Notes: generated by a model from the sequence alone, not told the origin. A stretch of 64,000 nucleotides of DNA from Paragonimus westermani (GCA_008508345.1 QNGE01003770.1:1-64000), one strand, 5' to 3'; shown: positions 21,183 through 32,115, counted from the stretch's first letter. Numbers and translations are program-made.

Positions 21183-22344
21183 TCCAGCCTCTACCGGTTG
21201 GCCGAACAGAGCTGATTCGCGATGCTCAACGTTGCTTTTCACCCATCCGTAGTGCGCTACGACGGAAATCCCACATATTTTATGTGCGTTGGGAAGAATA
21301 ATCACACAATCCAGATGGATTATTGTGCTTGACTGGCCGAATCGTTATTCATCCAACTCTTCGTAGAGCAGTTCTGGGCGATCTACATTCCGGACATCTT
21401 GGATTTGAAAAGGTGAAGTCTCTGCTGGTGACTAGAGGTTAATGCTGATATTTGTCGTTTGGCTAAAAGTTGTTCATCTTGCCATCACAAATTCCACAAT
21501 TCACCGTCTAAATAGACTATGGTTGATGTCAACTGAGGCCTGTCAACGGGTTCCTGCGGATTATTGTGGTCCTTTTCTGGACATGTATTATGCGTTATTG
21601 GTGATTGATTCCCATTCGGAAGTGGTATTCACAACAACATCCACTGCAGAATTCACCGTGTACGCACTCAGAAGTGTCTTCAGCAGAGAAGGTATCCCTC
21701 TTGTGTTAGTGACTGACCATGGTACTCATTTCGCTGCCAGCTTACTAACTACTTAGCTCAACGATATTGGATGCAAGCATCTGTTTACTCCTGCTCAAAA
21801 TCCCTGCTCTAATGGTCAGGTGAAAACTTTGTTAAAACACTCAAAAGTGCTATAGCTTCTCTTCAGTGTACTACATTCAGAGACCTTGAGAAAGATGTTG
21901 ATATCTTCTCGCTACAATATTGCAATGCCTGCCATTCCACTACACATGGAAGTTCTGCCAAACGTTCTAAAGGACGGTCTTTGAAGTAAAAACTTGATGT
22001 GTATTCAATCCCCCAAAGTTACCTTTCATCGTGGTAATGACTTGAGACCGTCATCTGGTTTACTTCTAAAGAATCTTGGTAAATGCTCATACCGAATTCT
22101 AGATGTTGATGATTTATCTGTACATAATCGACACGTGGGTCAGATGCGTTTTGTGGATCCAGGTCGGTTCGTTCCAAATTCTGGTGTGACTTCAGATAAT
22201 GATGAGTCCGTTCCAGATTCGAATTCTAACCAAGATATTACAAGCATCATTCGAAGGTCCTCAAGGCTTCAAATAAATCCCAGGAAGGATTTCAAGAACC
22301 CGCAGTCCAATTCTACGTGTGGCGGATGTGATGAATGTCATTGA
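21183..22344 (+). pseudogene. Integrase and C-terminal tail of element A
   Basis: The zinc-binding entry includes HPTLRRAVLGDLHSGHLG (about 21,350). The core shows PADYCGPFLDMYY (first Asp), LVTDHGTHFAAS (second Asp) and NPCSNGQV, after which a frameshift removes the Glu-bearing helix from frame. The C-terminal part (21,994-22,344) has HRGNDLRPSSG, CSYRILDVDDLSVHNRHV, FVDPGRFVP and a Cys/His end, CGGCDECH. The same tail recurs at 40,009-40,254. Multiple stops make it inactive. Confidence 0.8.
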
Positions 22345-22372
22345 ACACATATTTTCACGTCAATTATTGAAG

Positions 22373-22511
22373 TTCAGGTTGTACATGTTTTGATACGGTG
22401 CGTAATTCTGATACAAACGTGTGGTTATCGTTCATTCGTTGTGTTCTAACTAATTCGGATATACGAGATACCGGTTTCGCGTTAATTTCTATCTACCCAG
22501 AAAATATTACA
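22373..22511 (+). repeat. 3' LTR of element A
   Basis: Matches the 5' LTR over its full length and begins 28 bases after the pol stop codon. It ends near 'aaaatattaca'. Confidence 0.7.
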
Positions 22512-23490
22512 GGCAGCCATCTCTCTTTCGCCCGTTCATGCAGACTGTCGGGGGCTAACTGAGGTGAATCTCCAGCTGATGAAGATGACATGGGAGAATA
22601 GAATTTTATATCACATGTCAATACCAGACACTGAAATTGCGTAATAACTCTGAGTCGGTTGATGAATGTGTGGAAATTCAGTTATGTTGTTTTTGTGCAC
22701 TATGATACTCTCATGTATACCCTGTGTATCCTGAAAAATTTCCCGTATATTCTTGCTTCGCACTTGCTCTCACATGAGCAATATCGTGTTATCCCTCTTG
22801 ATAGCACTCAAGTGCTTGACCCAGAACCGACAAAAAGAATAGGTGTACTCACAAGGATTATTCTGTGGGAAAGGTCGAATCAGATTCAGGCCACAGAGGG
22901 TTTAATTTTATATGGCGAAATGCTTCCCATGCATGCTGGGCAGTGCGCATAACGAATGAAACAGTACGGTCATATACATCAATCTGAGAGTTAGAACGCA
23001 CCCTGTTACGTGAGGCAGCATAAAGTGAACGCGTGAAGGCAGTTCAGTTAACATCCAAGCATTCGATCGCACGGCTGCAGTCTGAATAACCGAGTGAGTG
23101 AATACAGATCAATCAACCCGAAGCCGGATCGATCAATCGATATGGCGGTGATTTGCTCTTGTTGCTCCGTAAAAAAATGCGCCTCATGGCATCCCATTTT
23201 GAGCCCGTTGATCGCAGGCGCGTGGATGCGGATTTACTTGGAGTGGGTTCACAGCGGATCTTGTACGACTTCACCGTCGAGGCGTTAACACTGTTTGGTG
23301 GCTTCCCTTAAACCTCCTCGTCCTACATTTCTGGTATCACTCTCAACCCTTGGCATTGTCCAGAAGTTCCTGCAGCGGCAGCCTTCGATTTTCCAAATCG
23401 GCCGTTTGATTCCCAGAGGGCCTGATTTGACTAACTGTCCATATCGAATTACGTGGGCCAACTTGAAATTTATAGTGTATTTTGCCTAGA
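22512..23490. other. No recognisable gene
   Basis: This lies between element A and the 3' part of element B. A 3' LTR of element B would be expected here, but no matching pair was found by eye. Open frames of 64-97 codons have no known motifs. Confidence 0.4.
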
Positions 23491-23495
23491 CGGCT

Positions 23496-24585
23496 TTAAA
23501 CTTTCCCGGCTGTCCATTCACTCTTTGTCCCAGGGTAGTCTCTGGCTACTACCGGTTGGTCAATCTCGAAGGAATGGGAATGAGCCCGATTACGTCTGAT
23601 GAACTGTCGTTTTGTCGAAATATTCCTGGTAGCCTCCGGTGGCCTCAAGGTATGTAGTAGATCATTCGATGTTGGTATTTCGCATTCTATGAGGGCTTTT
23701 GCTGGAGACCTCATCTCCAGGATATGTCGATTTCGAGTCGTTTGATAATCCAGGAGGAACGCTTTGAGGATGCCGGCCGTACGTTCATCCCCTTTGGCCT
23801 TCTGAAGCGTTCTTTTGAACTTGTCTGCAGACCGTTCAGCTCGAGCTATTTGATCGCGGATGGCTAAGCACTGACCGTATGTGGTAATGTCACTCCGCCT
23901 GCAGAAGTCCATAAATGTACCAGAATTAAAGTTGCTTCCGTTTTCAGACGCGACTGCCCCCGGTACTCCGAAACGGCCAAGTATGTGACTCAGTTTCCGC
24001 ACCGTTGGGGGTGCCGACGTTGATTCCATCGAAGAAACCTTTGACCGCTTGCTATATGAGTCAACACGCACCAAGAAGTTTGCGCTGTTTATTGACCCGG
24101 CAAAGTCGATGTGCACGCGAATGCACGGTTTCACAGGCATTGATCACGACTGTAATTCAGCTTTCAATAGGGGTTCAGCAGCCAGTGAGCGTTCAGTCAG
24201 CCTGAGCAAAGTTTCTCTATGTCAGAATCCGTATGGGGCCAGTAAAATAACTACGTATTGATGCTCCCGTCGAAATAATACTGGGATGACCGCGATGGAA
24301 CTGCTGCAAAATCTGTGTTTGGAGACCAGATGGAAAACTCGCACATTCATCGAAAAGGATGCAGGAACTGACAGTAGTAGGATGGCCTTTTCGTTGAAAG
24401 TACGGCTTTATCTCGCCATCAGGGTGACTTTGGGGGCATTCGTTGCAAAGAGAGCGCGAAGGATTACACAGAACCGGGTCTCGTCTTATCGACTGCTGGA
24501 TAATTGAGGCAGTCACAAGACGTTTCCTTATTGCGTTTTGTGCCATATATTTCGCATCATCATCCACCGAAAAAGCCGCAACCAC
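23496..24585 (-). pseudogene. Integrase of element B
   Basis: N-terminal part (24,585-24,217): DPVLCNPSRSL, GEIKPYFQRKGHP, CILFDECASFPSGLQ and QILQQFHRGHPSI, carrying the zinc-binding His pair. Core (24,140-23,496): VHIDFAGSINSANF (first Asp), GAVASENGSNFNSG, where the second Asp is Glu, and ARAERSADKFKRTL (Glu helix). YQTTRNRH and MRSPAKALI follow. The C-terminal SH3-like end reads QPVVARDYPGTKSEWTAGKV. The 75 bases between the two frames include stops. The second-Asp change alone would be expected to abolish catalysis. Confidence 0.85.
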
Positions 24586-24599
24586 AATGTTATGTTCTC

Positions 24600-25026
24600 T
24601 ATGATGCGCGAAGCAGTCAATCGTGATGAAGCTTCCACTTACCTAATGCTGTTTGTTGATTGGTAATTGATGATAAAATCGTAGCCAAGGAGCACAGTTG
24701 TCCAACGCCTGAGTTGGTTTGCCTTATACACTAGAACGTCTTTCTATGAGATGAAAACTGCAAGCAGCGGCTTATGATCGGTCAGCATGGTGAAGTGACT
24801 TTCAAACAGCATGTATTTCTGCGCCAATATCGTAGTTTGAGGCACTCGGTGCTACCACAATCTATAAGGTAGATCCGAAGTTAACCAGAAACGGATCTGA
24901 AGCGAACACAGCATTAGCACGATCAAACGCATTTTGACATTCAACAAGCCAGTTTCACACTGCATCCCTTGCCAAAGGTTTGTTTGCCGGCGATTGGATA
25001 TGCTGCAGTGCGCGTGAGAAGATACA
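24600..25026 (-). pseudogene. RNase H of element B
   Basis: On the minus strand FESHFTMLTDHKPLLAVF (about 24,797-24,744) is the TDHKPL block. NQLRRWTTVLLGYDFIINY follows (24,720-24,664). The entry side (25,010-24,880) matches 'NACFDRANAVFASDPFLVNF' only loosely, with stops. Position between RT and integrase agrees. Confidence 0.7.
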
Positions 25027-25769
25027 TTAGTGGTTCACCAGCCCTAGAGACGATCGTGACGTTGAGGTATGGGTTAGATGCTGCATTCTATTAAGTTTGT
25101 CAACATTAGCCGGGTTAGGGTGGTGACCGTGCTGGTCACTTACAAATCCCAGATACTTGATCGGCTGCACAAACGTGTTGCACTTTCCAGCACGAAAATG
25201 AAATCCAAATTCTCGAATTTGGCCAAGAACAGGACCGAGTTTTCCGTACACATAATCATGTTCAGTTCCCATCACATTGATGTCGTCGAGATATGCTGTT
25301 ACTCCTGGGAGGTCAGTCAGCATCTTTTCCATGATCATTTGGGAGATTGTAGGCGCTAATTTCATGCCAAAAGGTGGACGGTAATAATGCAATAACCCCT
25401 GATGGATGTTCTCGATCAGCAGTCCTCTGGAATCCTTGTTTACTTGAACTTTCACGTAGACCTCGGCCAGATCTAGTCTGGCGAAGCATTTGCCACCACT
25501 GAGTTTTGCGAACAAGTCTTCATGTGCTGGATGAAGGCACTGGTGATCCTCGGCGTGAAATTCGATCTTGTAGAAAAATCTGCGCTCCATCGGGTAGAGC
25601 CATTTGCGTTCTTAATAATTACAATAGGGGCTGCCAAAGCAAGGAATGTGAATAGTTGGGTAACCCCGGATTTTGAAGTCTGTTGAACTCTTCTTCCGCG
25701 ATTGGTAAAGCAGCACATGCCACAAGTAGCTGAGGCTGGGAAACAGGTTTGACATCTGGACGTAGGCAT
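25027..25769 (-). pseudogene. Reverse transcriptase of element B
   Basis: Minus strand: IVIIKNANGSTRWSADFSTR (about 25,630, other frame), DHQCLHPAHEDLFAKLSGGK, FARLDLAEVYVKVQV (catalytic Asp), RGLLIENIHQGLLHYYRPPF, TISQMIMEKMLTDLPGVTAY and AYLDDINVMG with an intact YLDD. IREFGFHFRAGKCNTF and KYLGFVSDQHGHHPNP end the fragment. Motifs A and C are intact, but a frameshift separates the N-terminal part and a stop follows at 25,027. Confidence 0.9.
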
Positions 25770-26184
25770 AATACTGCTTGCACCGTGGCATACTCACCAA
25801 AGTTTTCTTGGAACACATCACCAAATTTGTTTATCGACTTCTCTGTCAGTTTCTGACGAACGTGACCGGGTTTCTGATCTGTTGGCGGCGCTTGCGCCTT
25901 CAATTTTCTACACAACAGTTTGGCACGCCCAGTGCAGTCTAAAATCAGAAAATTCACTTCCGAATGCTCGGTAAGACAGACTGTGCCACTTTTATGAACG
26001 TCATTGTACTCGATATCACAGTCTAACTCACCAATCAGTGACAGTTTTTCTCCGGATGCCTTCTGACTTGAGTGTGGTGTTTTCATGTACGCCGGACGAT
26101 CAATGTTCTTCCACGTTTGTCGCAAAATCAACGTGATGTCAGAACCACTGCTCAGCTGTAGGCGTGCTGGAGTGTCGGTAACTT
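25770..26184 (-). pseudogene. Aspartic protease of element B
   Basis: Minus strand: RLQLSSGSDITLILRQTW, where SSG replaces the catalytic DTG, so the active-site Asp is gone. GEKLSLIGELDCDI, SEVNFLILDCTGRAKLL and the linker TEKSINKFGDVFQENFG follow before RT. The length and motif order fit K02A2.6-like proteases. It lies mostly within the open frame 25,619-26,131. Confidence 0.8.
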
Positions 26185-27074
26185 TTACTGACGCGTACTT
26201 TCGACGTGCGACGAAGCTGGGGTTAAAGGTGGCCGAAACCGAATGCAGCTCTGCATCCTTTCTCTTCCGTTTTCTTCTTGTGGTTCGCTGAAAACTACGG
26301 TGGATTCATGAACGTCAGGGTTGGACGGCAACGCTTCAACGTCTGGCGAAACTTTGCACTTCTGGCACTTGTGGCGCTTGAATGGGCAGAACTGCACACA
26401 GTGCCAATTACCGAGTTGCCAGTGTGCAGTTGTGGGCTTTGGTAAGGGTTTTGCACCTTGCTAGTTAGTTCTTCGTTTGTGTGGTTGCTGCGAAACGGCA
26501 TGGACTTTAGGTAACCCTAACTATACGATCATGGCTGTGTCATGTTTCAGAATGATCGACCGTTGGCACGTTCCTGTCACAGGTGGCAAGGTCATATCAT
26601 GGTCATGTTCAAACTTGCCCAAACTTTTGGTACAAATGTTAGCACGTTGGGTTGACCATAGACCACAGAGGAATATTAGAAACCTAAAGTGATCCTCTGT
26701 GATTGTCGTCAACTACTTGGCTCACTGCATCTGCGTAAGTTATGAAATTATCCCGTTCAACTTTCGCCAACTTGAGGCATTGATACCGGATGTTGAACAA
26801 GGAGGACTGCTCTCTGAAAATATACTTTAGTCTTCAATGTTTCTTCAGAAATGAGGTCACCAGGTTTCTTTGGCAGAATGAAATCAGTATACCCCGAATT
26901 TTCTGTGGTAGTGAGCTGTTTTATTGCGAGATCGGTAGTTCTGATATCTGAAGAGAGCAACTTTGCTATGATGGTGAACAGTTGAGGCAAGTAACCAGCA
27001 CACGGTTTCTGCAGCACTGATAGGCTGCTCCGCAGGCTTTGTACGTTCGCGTACAGACAGTTCCACGAATTCAC
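26185..27074 (-). pseudogene. Gag of element B with Cys-rich knuckle
   Basis: From 27,074 the minus strand reads NSWNCLYANVQSLRSSLSVL and TENSGYTDFILPKK. LAKVERDNFITYADAV follows in another frame (26,780-26,700), typical of the Gag of this group. Near 26,400-26,340 GNWHCVQFCPFKRHKCQKCK forms the end of one knuckle and the start of the next; later Cys/His positions are lost. At least two frameshifts are present. Confidence 0.65.
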
Positions 27075-27669
27075 TCGCAGCGAACTACCCCGACTGATTT
27101 ATGGGACACGACTATTGACGGAGTCGGTCACATATCCAACAGTGACATAACTGCTGTTGCTGTCGACATCTAGTAGGACAAACTGCACAACTTCAGTTGA
27201 GCCCAGCCTGATTAGTGAACCTCGGATGTGTTACAGACTGAACTTTATGCCACCGTTATAACCTACGGCGTGGGATACCGCTGAGTCCCAGTGAGGTGCT
27301 GAGTTTGTTCCCCTGCCGGAAGTGGCAACTGTGCCACCAAGTTAGTCGGGTTCAGGTAAGTTAAACAGAATTACGTCTAGGTTTCTGGGAGGTTTCTTCA
27401 GGATAGGAGTTGATGACGGAGAATACATCTCGGCTTTAAAATATTTCGTGAATGACGTAGCTCACGCCCCCGGCCCCAAGTAACTTGGAATCAGAACGGA
27501 TGAGGTATCCGAAATAAGAAAGGAAAAATTGGCCCAGGTGACCTTTGAAAGCTGACGAAGAACTTACAGAGATATTACCATTAGGCAGGCAGTTCAGAAC
27601 GTTATAACCGCGTAACGAGAAAGAACTGAGGCGACATTCCGTCCCAATGCGCTGATATTCTCGTTTGAG
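27075..27669. other. Unassigned, between elements B and C
   Basis: The 5' untranslated part and 5' LTR of element B would be expected here on the minus strand, but no LTR pair was recognised. An 87-codon minus frame at 27,436-27,699 has no known domain. Confidence 0.4.
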
Positions 27670-27847
27670 TGTTATAACATTTGGTGTCATTTGTCTCATC
27701 CTTGATTTGGTGATCGATTTACGTTTTCCATTTCAGCTGTCATACGCCAATTGGTAGACGAATAAAGCCTATTATACGGGCCTCTCACTGTCCTGTTTCT
27801 GACTCAAGATTGTTCGTTTGAGCCGTCAAATCTTATTGTTCTCAACA
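27670..27847 (+). repeat. 5' LTR of element C
   Basis: Starts TGTTATAA and ends CTCAACA. Contains AATAAA within 'gacgaataaagcc', the expected polyadenylation signal. No TGG-type primer-binding site follows directly. Confidence 0.9.
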
Positions 27848-27919
27848 ATTTGTTCCTCTAACAACTATGTGATGGAACAGATCCTACGCCCTGAGATGTT
27901 TGACGTCAACCGCAACGCA

Positions 27920-28640
27920 GTTAACACTTCTAAAGAATGAAATCACTGGTTTAGTATGTTCATTAATTTCTTGTCGTCTGTTGACAGTCTCCATTCCAAC
28001 AAATTGACCGCGTTGATCAATTACATCTCGTCCTCCGTCTATGAGCATATCTCCGAATGCGATAGTTATTACGATGCAGTCTCCATACTACGGGTCCTGT
28101 ATGTGAAGCCCAAGAACGAAGTATTCGCTCGTCATCTGTTAGCGACTTGTAGACAAGAGGGTGGACAGACGCTGGACCAAGTTGCACAAAGACTGAGGTC
28201 AGTTATGAAAGAGTGTAACTTTAAATCCACTACAGCCGAGCAGATTCGAGACAATGCAGTCCGAGACGCTTTCATAGGTAATCAACTGTCTAACCGAATT
28301 CGACATAGACTGTTGGAACAACAAGTGTTGAATTTTCAGGCTGCTTTTGATTAGGCCAGATTGCTTGAATTGGCGGAAAAACGGTCTCAGTTATACCAGT
28401 CCATTCCGACTAACGCCTACGCAGCTACAACCGAGGTCTCAGAAAACTCGCCCAACCCTACCAGAATATCTGATGTGGCAGCCCCCAACTCATCGACTGG
28501 CAAATGTTTCTTCTCTGGGTATGACAAACACCCCCGTCAGAAGTGGAGTGCTAGAGATGAGTTATGTAATGAGTGCGGAAAAAAGGGGTACTTTCAAAAG
28601 GTTTGCCTGATGTCCCGAAAGCCACAGCCCTGCTCTTCTG
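27920..28640 (+). pseudogene. Gag of element C with CHCC-type box
   Basis: Capsid-like part: MFINFLSSVDSLHSNKLTAL, YYDAVSILRVLYVKPKNEVF, RHLLATCRQEGGQTLDQVAQ and RDAFIGNQLSNRIRHRLLEQ, the usual order for CsRn1-type Gag. After a stop at 28,352 the frame resumes with the nucleic-acid-binding box: CFFSGYDKHPRQKW and LCNECGKKGYFQKVC (about 28,504-28,608). In the second finger Tyr replaces the expected His. The box type is a group signature. The product would form the particle that carries element RNA. Confidence 0.85.
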
Positions 28641-29060
28641 TCAGTCGACCGTCCATTTCGACTGTCACATCAGCGGCGGCTCCGGGATTTCTTTCGAATG
28701 CGGTAGTTGATCTCGAAGTTAACGGAACTCGCTTACAAGCTTTGATAAACACTGGCAGTTCTGAAATTTATGTATCGTCTTGAGTAGTGTTGCAGAATGA
28801 CTGGAACGTTCACAAATCTGGTAAAATATAACCGTGGCCTCTACCGCTCTGTCGAGTCACACGAGAGGTCACGTCCTGGCGTCGATCAGGTACAAAGATG
28901 CTGTGTGTGACAGAGTGAAGCTGTCAGTTCTACAGCATTTATGTGCAAACGTTCTTCTCGATCACGTCTTTCTTAGACTTCATAAAAGTGTGGAAATCCC
29001 ATTCGATGAGACAAAACCACCATTTTCACTATGTTCATTGGCCCCAGCTCACATCAAACC
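28641..29060 (+). pseudogene. Protease of element C
   Basis: VVDLEVNGTRLQALINTGSS (28,702-28,761) is the catalytic region, with NTGS instead of DTGS, so the nucleophile-activating Asp is lost. A stop follows at 28,783. In the next frame STALSSHTRGHVLASIRYKD, RVKLSVLQHLCANVLLDHVF and KSVEIPFDETKPPFSLC continue the domain and reach the RT linker, as in CsRn1-type elements. Confidence 0.85.
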
Positions 29061-29760
29061 TCCTCATCTTTTTCAAAACTTGATCCGAAAATTCAAACCC
29101 ATTGCAGCAAATCCAGAAGGCACAGTCCAGCTGACGGAAAGTTTATGGGTGAGTAACTTCGCCGTTTGTTTGCTGAAGGAGTTATCGAGCCTTCCTCCTC
29201 CAGTTGGAGAGCTCAAGTCTTGGTAGTCGCTAACGACGAGCACAAGGGAAGAATGGTAGTTGACTACAGCTAAACAATTAAAAAATATACCCTCTTGGAT
29301 GCCTATCCTCTCCCAAAAATTGACGAGATGATCGAACGCATCGCCGTGTACGACACCTATAACACTGAATCTAAAGAGTACTTATCATCAGATCCTTATC
29401 CAGGAAGAAGAAGAGCCCTTCACGGCCTTTGAGGCATGCGGACGTCTGTATCAGTTTTGTCGGATTCCGTTTGGCGCGACGAATAGCGTCGCTTGCTTCC
29501 AACGGACTACTGATAACATAATAGCACGCAAACGACTGGAGGACACCTTAGTTTACGTTGACAGTAGTACACTATGTGGAACCAACTCCGTTGAATATGA
29601 TCTCAATCCTCGAAAGTTTCTAGACGTAGCCAGAAATTATGGACTGACTTTTAATGAATCAAAGAGCATCATCGCCACCAAACAAATCAACCTTCTAGGC
29701 TATAAGGTATCCAAGAACAGTATTAAACCGGATCCTGATAGTCTGAAACCTCTGTGAGAT
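29061..29760 (+). pseudogene. Reverse transcriptase of element C
   Basis: PHLFQNLIRKFKPIAANPEG is the conserved entry. RAQVLVVANDEHKGRMVVDY gives the KRMVVDYS block; then a stop, YTLLDAYPLPKIDEMIERIA, a frameshift, EPFTAFEACGRLYQFCRIPF and ACFQRTTDNII. Motif C reads TLVYVDSSTLCG, so YVDD has become YVDS and the second catalytic Asp is lost. NYGLTFNESKSI and INLLGYKVSKNSIKPDPDSL close the palm/thumb. Confidence 0.85.
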
Positions 29761-30337
29761 TTAGCCCCTCCCCTTGAAGTCCCAGCAACAAACAGTGCGA
29801 TTATTCGCTTATTACTCACGGTGGATATGTCACTTCTGTGATAAAATTCACAAATTTGTGCATTATAACACCTTCCCACCCAATGAAGTTAGAGAAGCCA
29901 TCGAGGCTCTGAAAGACGAGTCATGTAAAGCTGCTATATCTAGTATTCAGTAAGATACCCCTTTGGCTGTCGAGACAGACGCCTTTGATGTGGCGATCGC
30001 AGCCACCCTGAATAAAAATGGTCGACCGGTAGCCTTCTTCTCGCGTAGTCTGTCGTCCAGTGTACGGCATCGTTCCGCCGTAGAAAAGGAAGCGTATTCT
30101 GTCGTGGAATCCATGCATAAATAGAAATACTTTCTATTTCGAAACCATTTTAAGCTTGTTACCGAGCAACTTTCCGTCGCCTTCATCTACGGCAATCAGC
30201 ACTTAGGGAAAGTCAAGAACAATAAAATTGGACTTTGGAAGCTGGAGCTGTCGCCATTCAAGTTCGATGTTGTCTATCGACCTGGTAAAGACAATCGAGC
30301 GGCAGATGCACTCTCACGTAATTGTTGCGGGGCTCTG
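29761..30337 (+). pseudogene. RNase H of element C
   Basis: PLAVETDAFDVAIAATLNKN carries the first catalytic Asp (the usual TDASD reads TDAFD). GRPVAFFSRSLSSS, HRSAVEKEAYSVVESM (catalytic Glu), a stop, FKLVTEQLSVAFIYG (TDQ changed to TEQ), KLELSPFKFDVVYRPGKDNR and AADALSRN follow. Two stops interrupt (29,951 and 30,121 regions). Confidence 0.85.
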
Positions 30338-31000
30338 ATGACAAATATTGACTTGAAAAGACTACATGAATCGCTTTGTCATTCCGGCGTTTTTCGTTTG
30401 ATGCACTTCGTCCGCGCCAGAAATCTCCTCTTTTATATGGAAGAAGTTCAAAGCGTTGTTGCCAACTGTTCAGTATGCTGTGAACTCAAACCTCGTTTTT
30501 TCTCCAAAGCTCGAGGTGAGCTCATAAAAGTCACACAACCATTGGAAAGACTGTCGACTGATTTTAAGGGCCCCTTTCCATCATCAACCCGCAATCGTTA
30601 TTTGTTAACAATTATTGATGAATATCCTCGATTTCATTTTGCTTTTGTATGTTCTGCTCAGACTAGTGAGACCGTTATTAAATGTTTTTGTCGGTTGTTC
30701 TCGTTGTTTGGTACTCCGGCGTACATTCATTCTGGTCGTGGATCGTCATTCATGTTGTCAAATGTTCGACAGTTTTTCCAGGAAAGGGTAGTCGTGACAA
30801 GTATAACAACACCATACAACCCCCAGGGTAACGGGCAAGTAGAACGGTTGAATGAAACACTTTGGAAAACTGTGTTGCTCGCCCTGAAATCTCGTAACTC
30901 GGCAATCAATCAGTGGGAATTTGTTCTTCTTGATGCTTTGCACTCCGTCAGATCACTCTTGTATACTGCAACTAATGCCACACCACATGGAAGATAACTC
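30338..31000 (+). pseudogene. Integrase of element C (long open frame, Asp lost)
   Basis: A 219-codon open frame covers the zinc-binding domain and catalytic core. HESLCHSGVFRLMHFVRARN and ANCSVCCELKP make an HHCC-type finger. The core has LERLSTDFKGPFPSS (first Asp), TPAYIHSGRGSSFM, where the family has SDRGSSF so the second Asp is Gly, and NPQGNGQVERLNETLWK (Glu present). SVRSLLYTATNATPH ends it. Despite its length the DDE triad is incomplete, so strand transfer is not expected. It integrates element cDNA in the nucleus in intact relatives. Confidence 0.9.
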
Positions 31001-31444
31001 CTCTATAACCGAAGGTCGATCTCCGGGACAACCATCCCGGTGTGGCTTACTAAACCTACACCGCTGTAATTTAAGAAAAATATCAGTCGGTCTAATTATG
31101 ATCCACTCGTGGAAGAAGTTGAATTACTTCAGTGCAATACACAGCACGCATACATCCGCTTTCCTAATGGCATGGAGAGAACAGTTCACCAACTGGCCCC
31201 CAAAGGAGGAGTCATGTCTGAGACCCCTTTGCAAGGATTGTCGACACCTTCGATCGAAGAGACCTCATCTGCACCCACTGATTACGTCCCTATCACAGAG
31301 CAACATAACAGCATTCTCTCAGCTGACATACGCAACAGTGAAGCATATGATTCTCCCAATAACGATCACTCACGTAATCTTGAAACGTTAATCAAACAAC
31401 AACAGCGTGTTCATCCATATTGTCTGAGAAACAGACACACATAA
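31001..31444 (+). pseudogene. C-terminal pol tail of element C
   Basis: After the core, frames shift: RSPGQPSRCGLL and RSNYDPLVEEVELLQ lead into MEEVELLQCNTQHAYIRFPN, GMERTVHQLAPKG and a final YCLRNRHT (31,109-31,444). The 'ARVRFP.GRE..V...LAP' wording and the LRR/LRN end are usual for CsRn1-type elements, placing the stop just over 100 bases before the 3' LTR. Confidence 0.8.
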
Positions 31445-31561
31445 ACCTATTACATATTGACATTCAATACTAAATATTATTTCACCGATCAGTGTACACA
31501 TGTTCAGTCATTCCTTGTAACCTATCATTTGTTATCTGCTCACATTTCTTGGTTGGTAGAA

Positions 31562-31739
31562 TGTTATAATATTTTGTGTTATTTGTCTCATCCTTGATTT
31601 GGTGATTGATTTAGGTTTTCCCTTTCAGCTGTCATACGCCAATTAGTAGACGAATAAAGCCTATTATACGGGCCTCTTACTGTCCTGTTTCCGACTCAAG
31701 ATTGTTCGTTTGAGCCGCCAAATCTGGTTGTTCACAACA
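31562..31739 (+). repeat. 3' LTR of element C
   Basis: Aligns along its whole length with 27,670-27,847, with no gaps noticed. Begins TGTTATAA, ends CACAACA. No convincing purine tract precedes it. Confidence 0.9.
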
Positions 31740-31799
31740 AGGGAATGACCTCTCATACTGATTTTCATGAAAATAGATCATAGAGCACTATGTGGGCGG

Positions 31800-32115
31800 T
31801 TAGGGGTTGGATAAGTAAGCAACAGTTCACTCCTCAGTCTCCGAAACACAAGAGTGTACGTATTATTTTCTTCGGGTGGTTCTTCATAGAACCTCCTCTG
31901 AATTATTAAGGAATATTTCATAGCCCTTTCCTGAACAGCTTCAAGTAGGGTGTTACCACTGTGGAGTTGAGGTGGTCAGACTGCAGTGTAGTTTTCGTGA
32001 TGAGGTAAAACAAAGCCTTCACAGAGAAACTTGAAGCCTGCTGGGTGAAACTTGCCAAAAAGGCGCTTCAGGAGTTCCAAGATCGCGCTGTTCTTCTCGG
32101 TGCCGGTTTCTTTTT
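31800..32115 (-). pseudogene. LINE RT thumb/C-terminal fragment, third copy
   Basis: Minus strand, one frame with one stop: LELLKRLFGKFHPAGFKFL, CEGFVLPHHENYTAV, stop where the family has Trp, then PPQLHSGNTLLEAVQERAMK and TLVFRRLRSELLLTYPT. This is the standard C-terminal order of CR1/Jockey-like RTs (LLKRLF, FVRPHLEY, LE.VQ.RA, RR.RSDL). It reads much more cleanly than the copies at 6 kb and 16 kb and is probably a different subfamily. It lies just beyond the 3' LTR of element C. Confidence 0.8.

Larger units (their letters stand above)
18492..22511 (+). mobile_element. Ty3/gypsy LTR retrotransposon A, decayed
   Basis: Two 139-base LTR-like ends (18,492-18,630 and 22,373-22,511), roughly 78% alike by eye, bracket gag with a CCHC knuckle, protease, RT, RNase H and integrase in the Ty3/gypsy order. 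All domains carry stops or frameshifts and several catalytic residues are changed, so it is an old non-autonomous copy. A fragment of a second copy lies at 39,868-40,254 on the other strand. The 5' LTR abuts a hammerhead-like repeat. Bases just after the 5' LTR read TGGCGTCG, a possible but unverified primer-binding site. Confidence 0.85.
23496..27074 (-). mobile_element. Ty3/gypsy retrotransposon B (K02A2.6-like), decayed
   Basis: Minus-strand gag, protease, RT, RNase H and integrase lie in order from about 27,074 down to 23,496. Motif wording (protease followed by 'SDITLI', RT with AYLDD, integrase with HGHP and NGSNF) is closest to the K02A2.6-like gypsy group as I know it. No LTR pair was found, so the boundaries are those of the recognisable coding parts. 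Stops, frameshifts and lost catalytic residues show it is dead. Confidence 0.8.
27670..31739 (+). mobile_element. CsRn1-like Ty3/gypsy retrotransposon C
   Basis: Nearly full-length element of about 4.07 kb with 178-bp LTRs (27,670-27,847; 31,562-31,739) that differ at about a dozen positions, roughly 93% identity by eye. Internal order is gag (two-part CHCC box), protease, RT, RNase H, integrase, tail, as in CsRn1-type elements of flatworms. Several stops and at least one frameshift interrupt pol, and the protease and integrase catalytic residues are changed. The five bases flanking each side (ttgag and agggaat) do not match, so no target-site duplication is visible. It is the youngest large insertion here. 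Confidence 0.9.
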
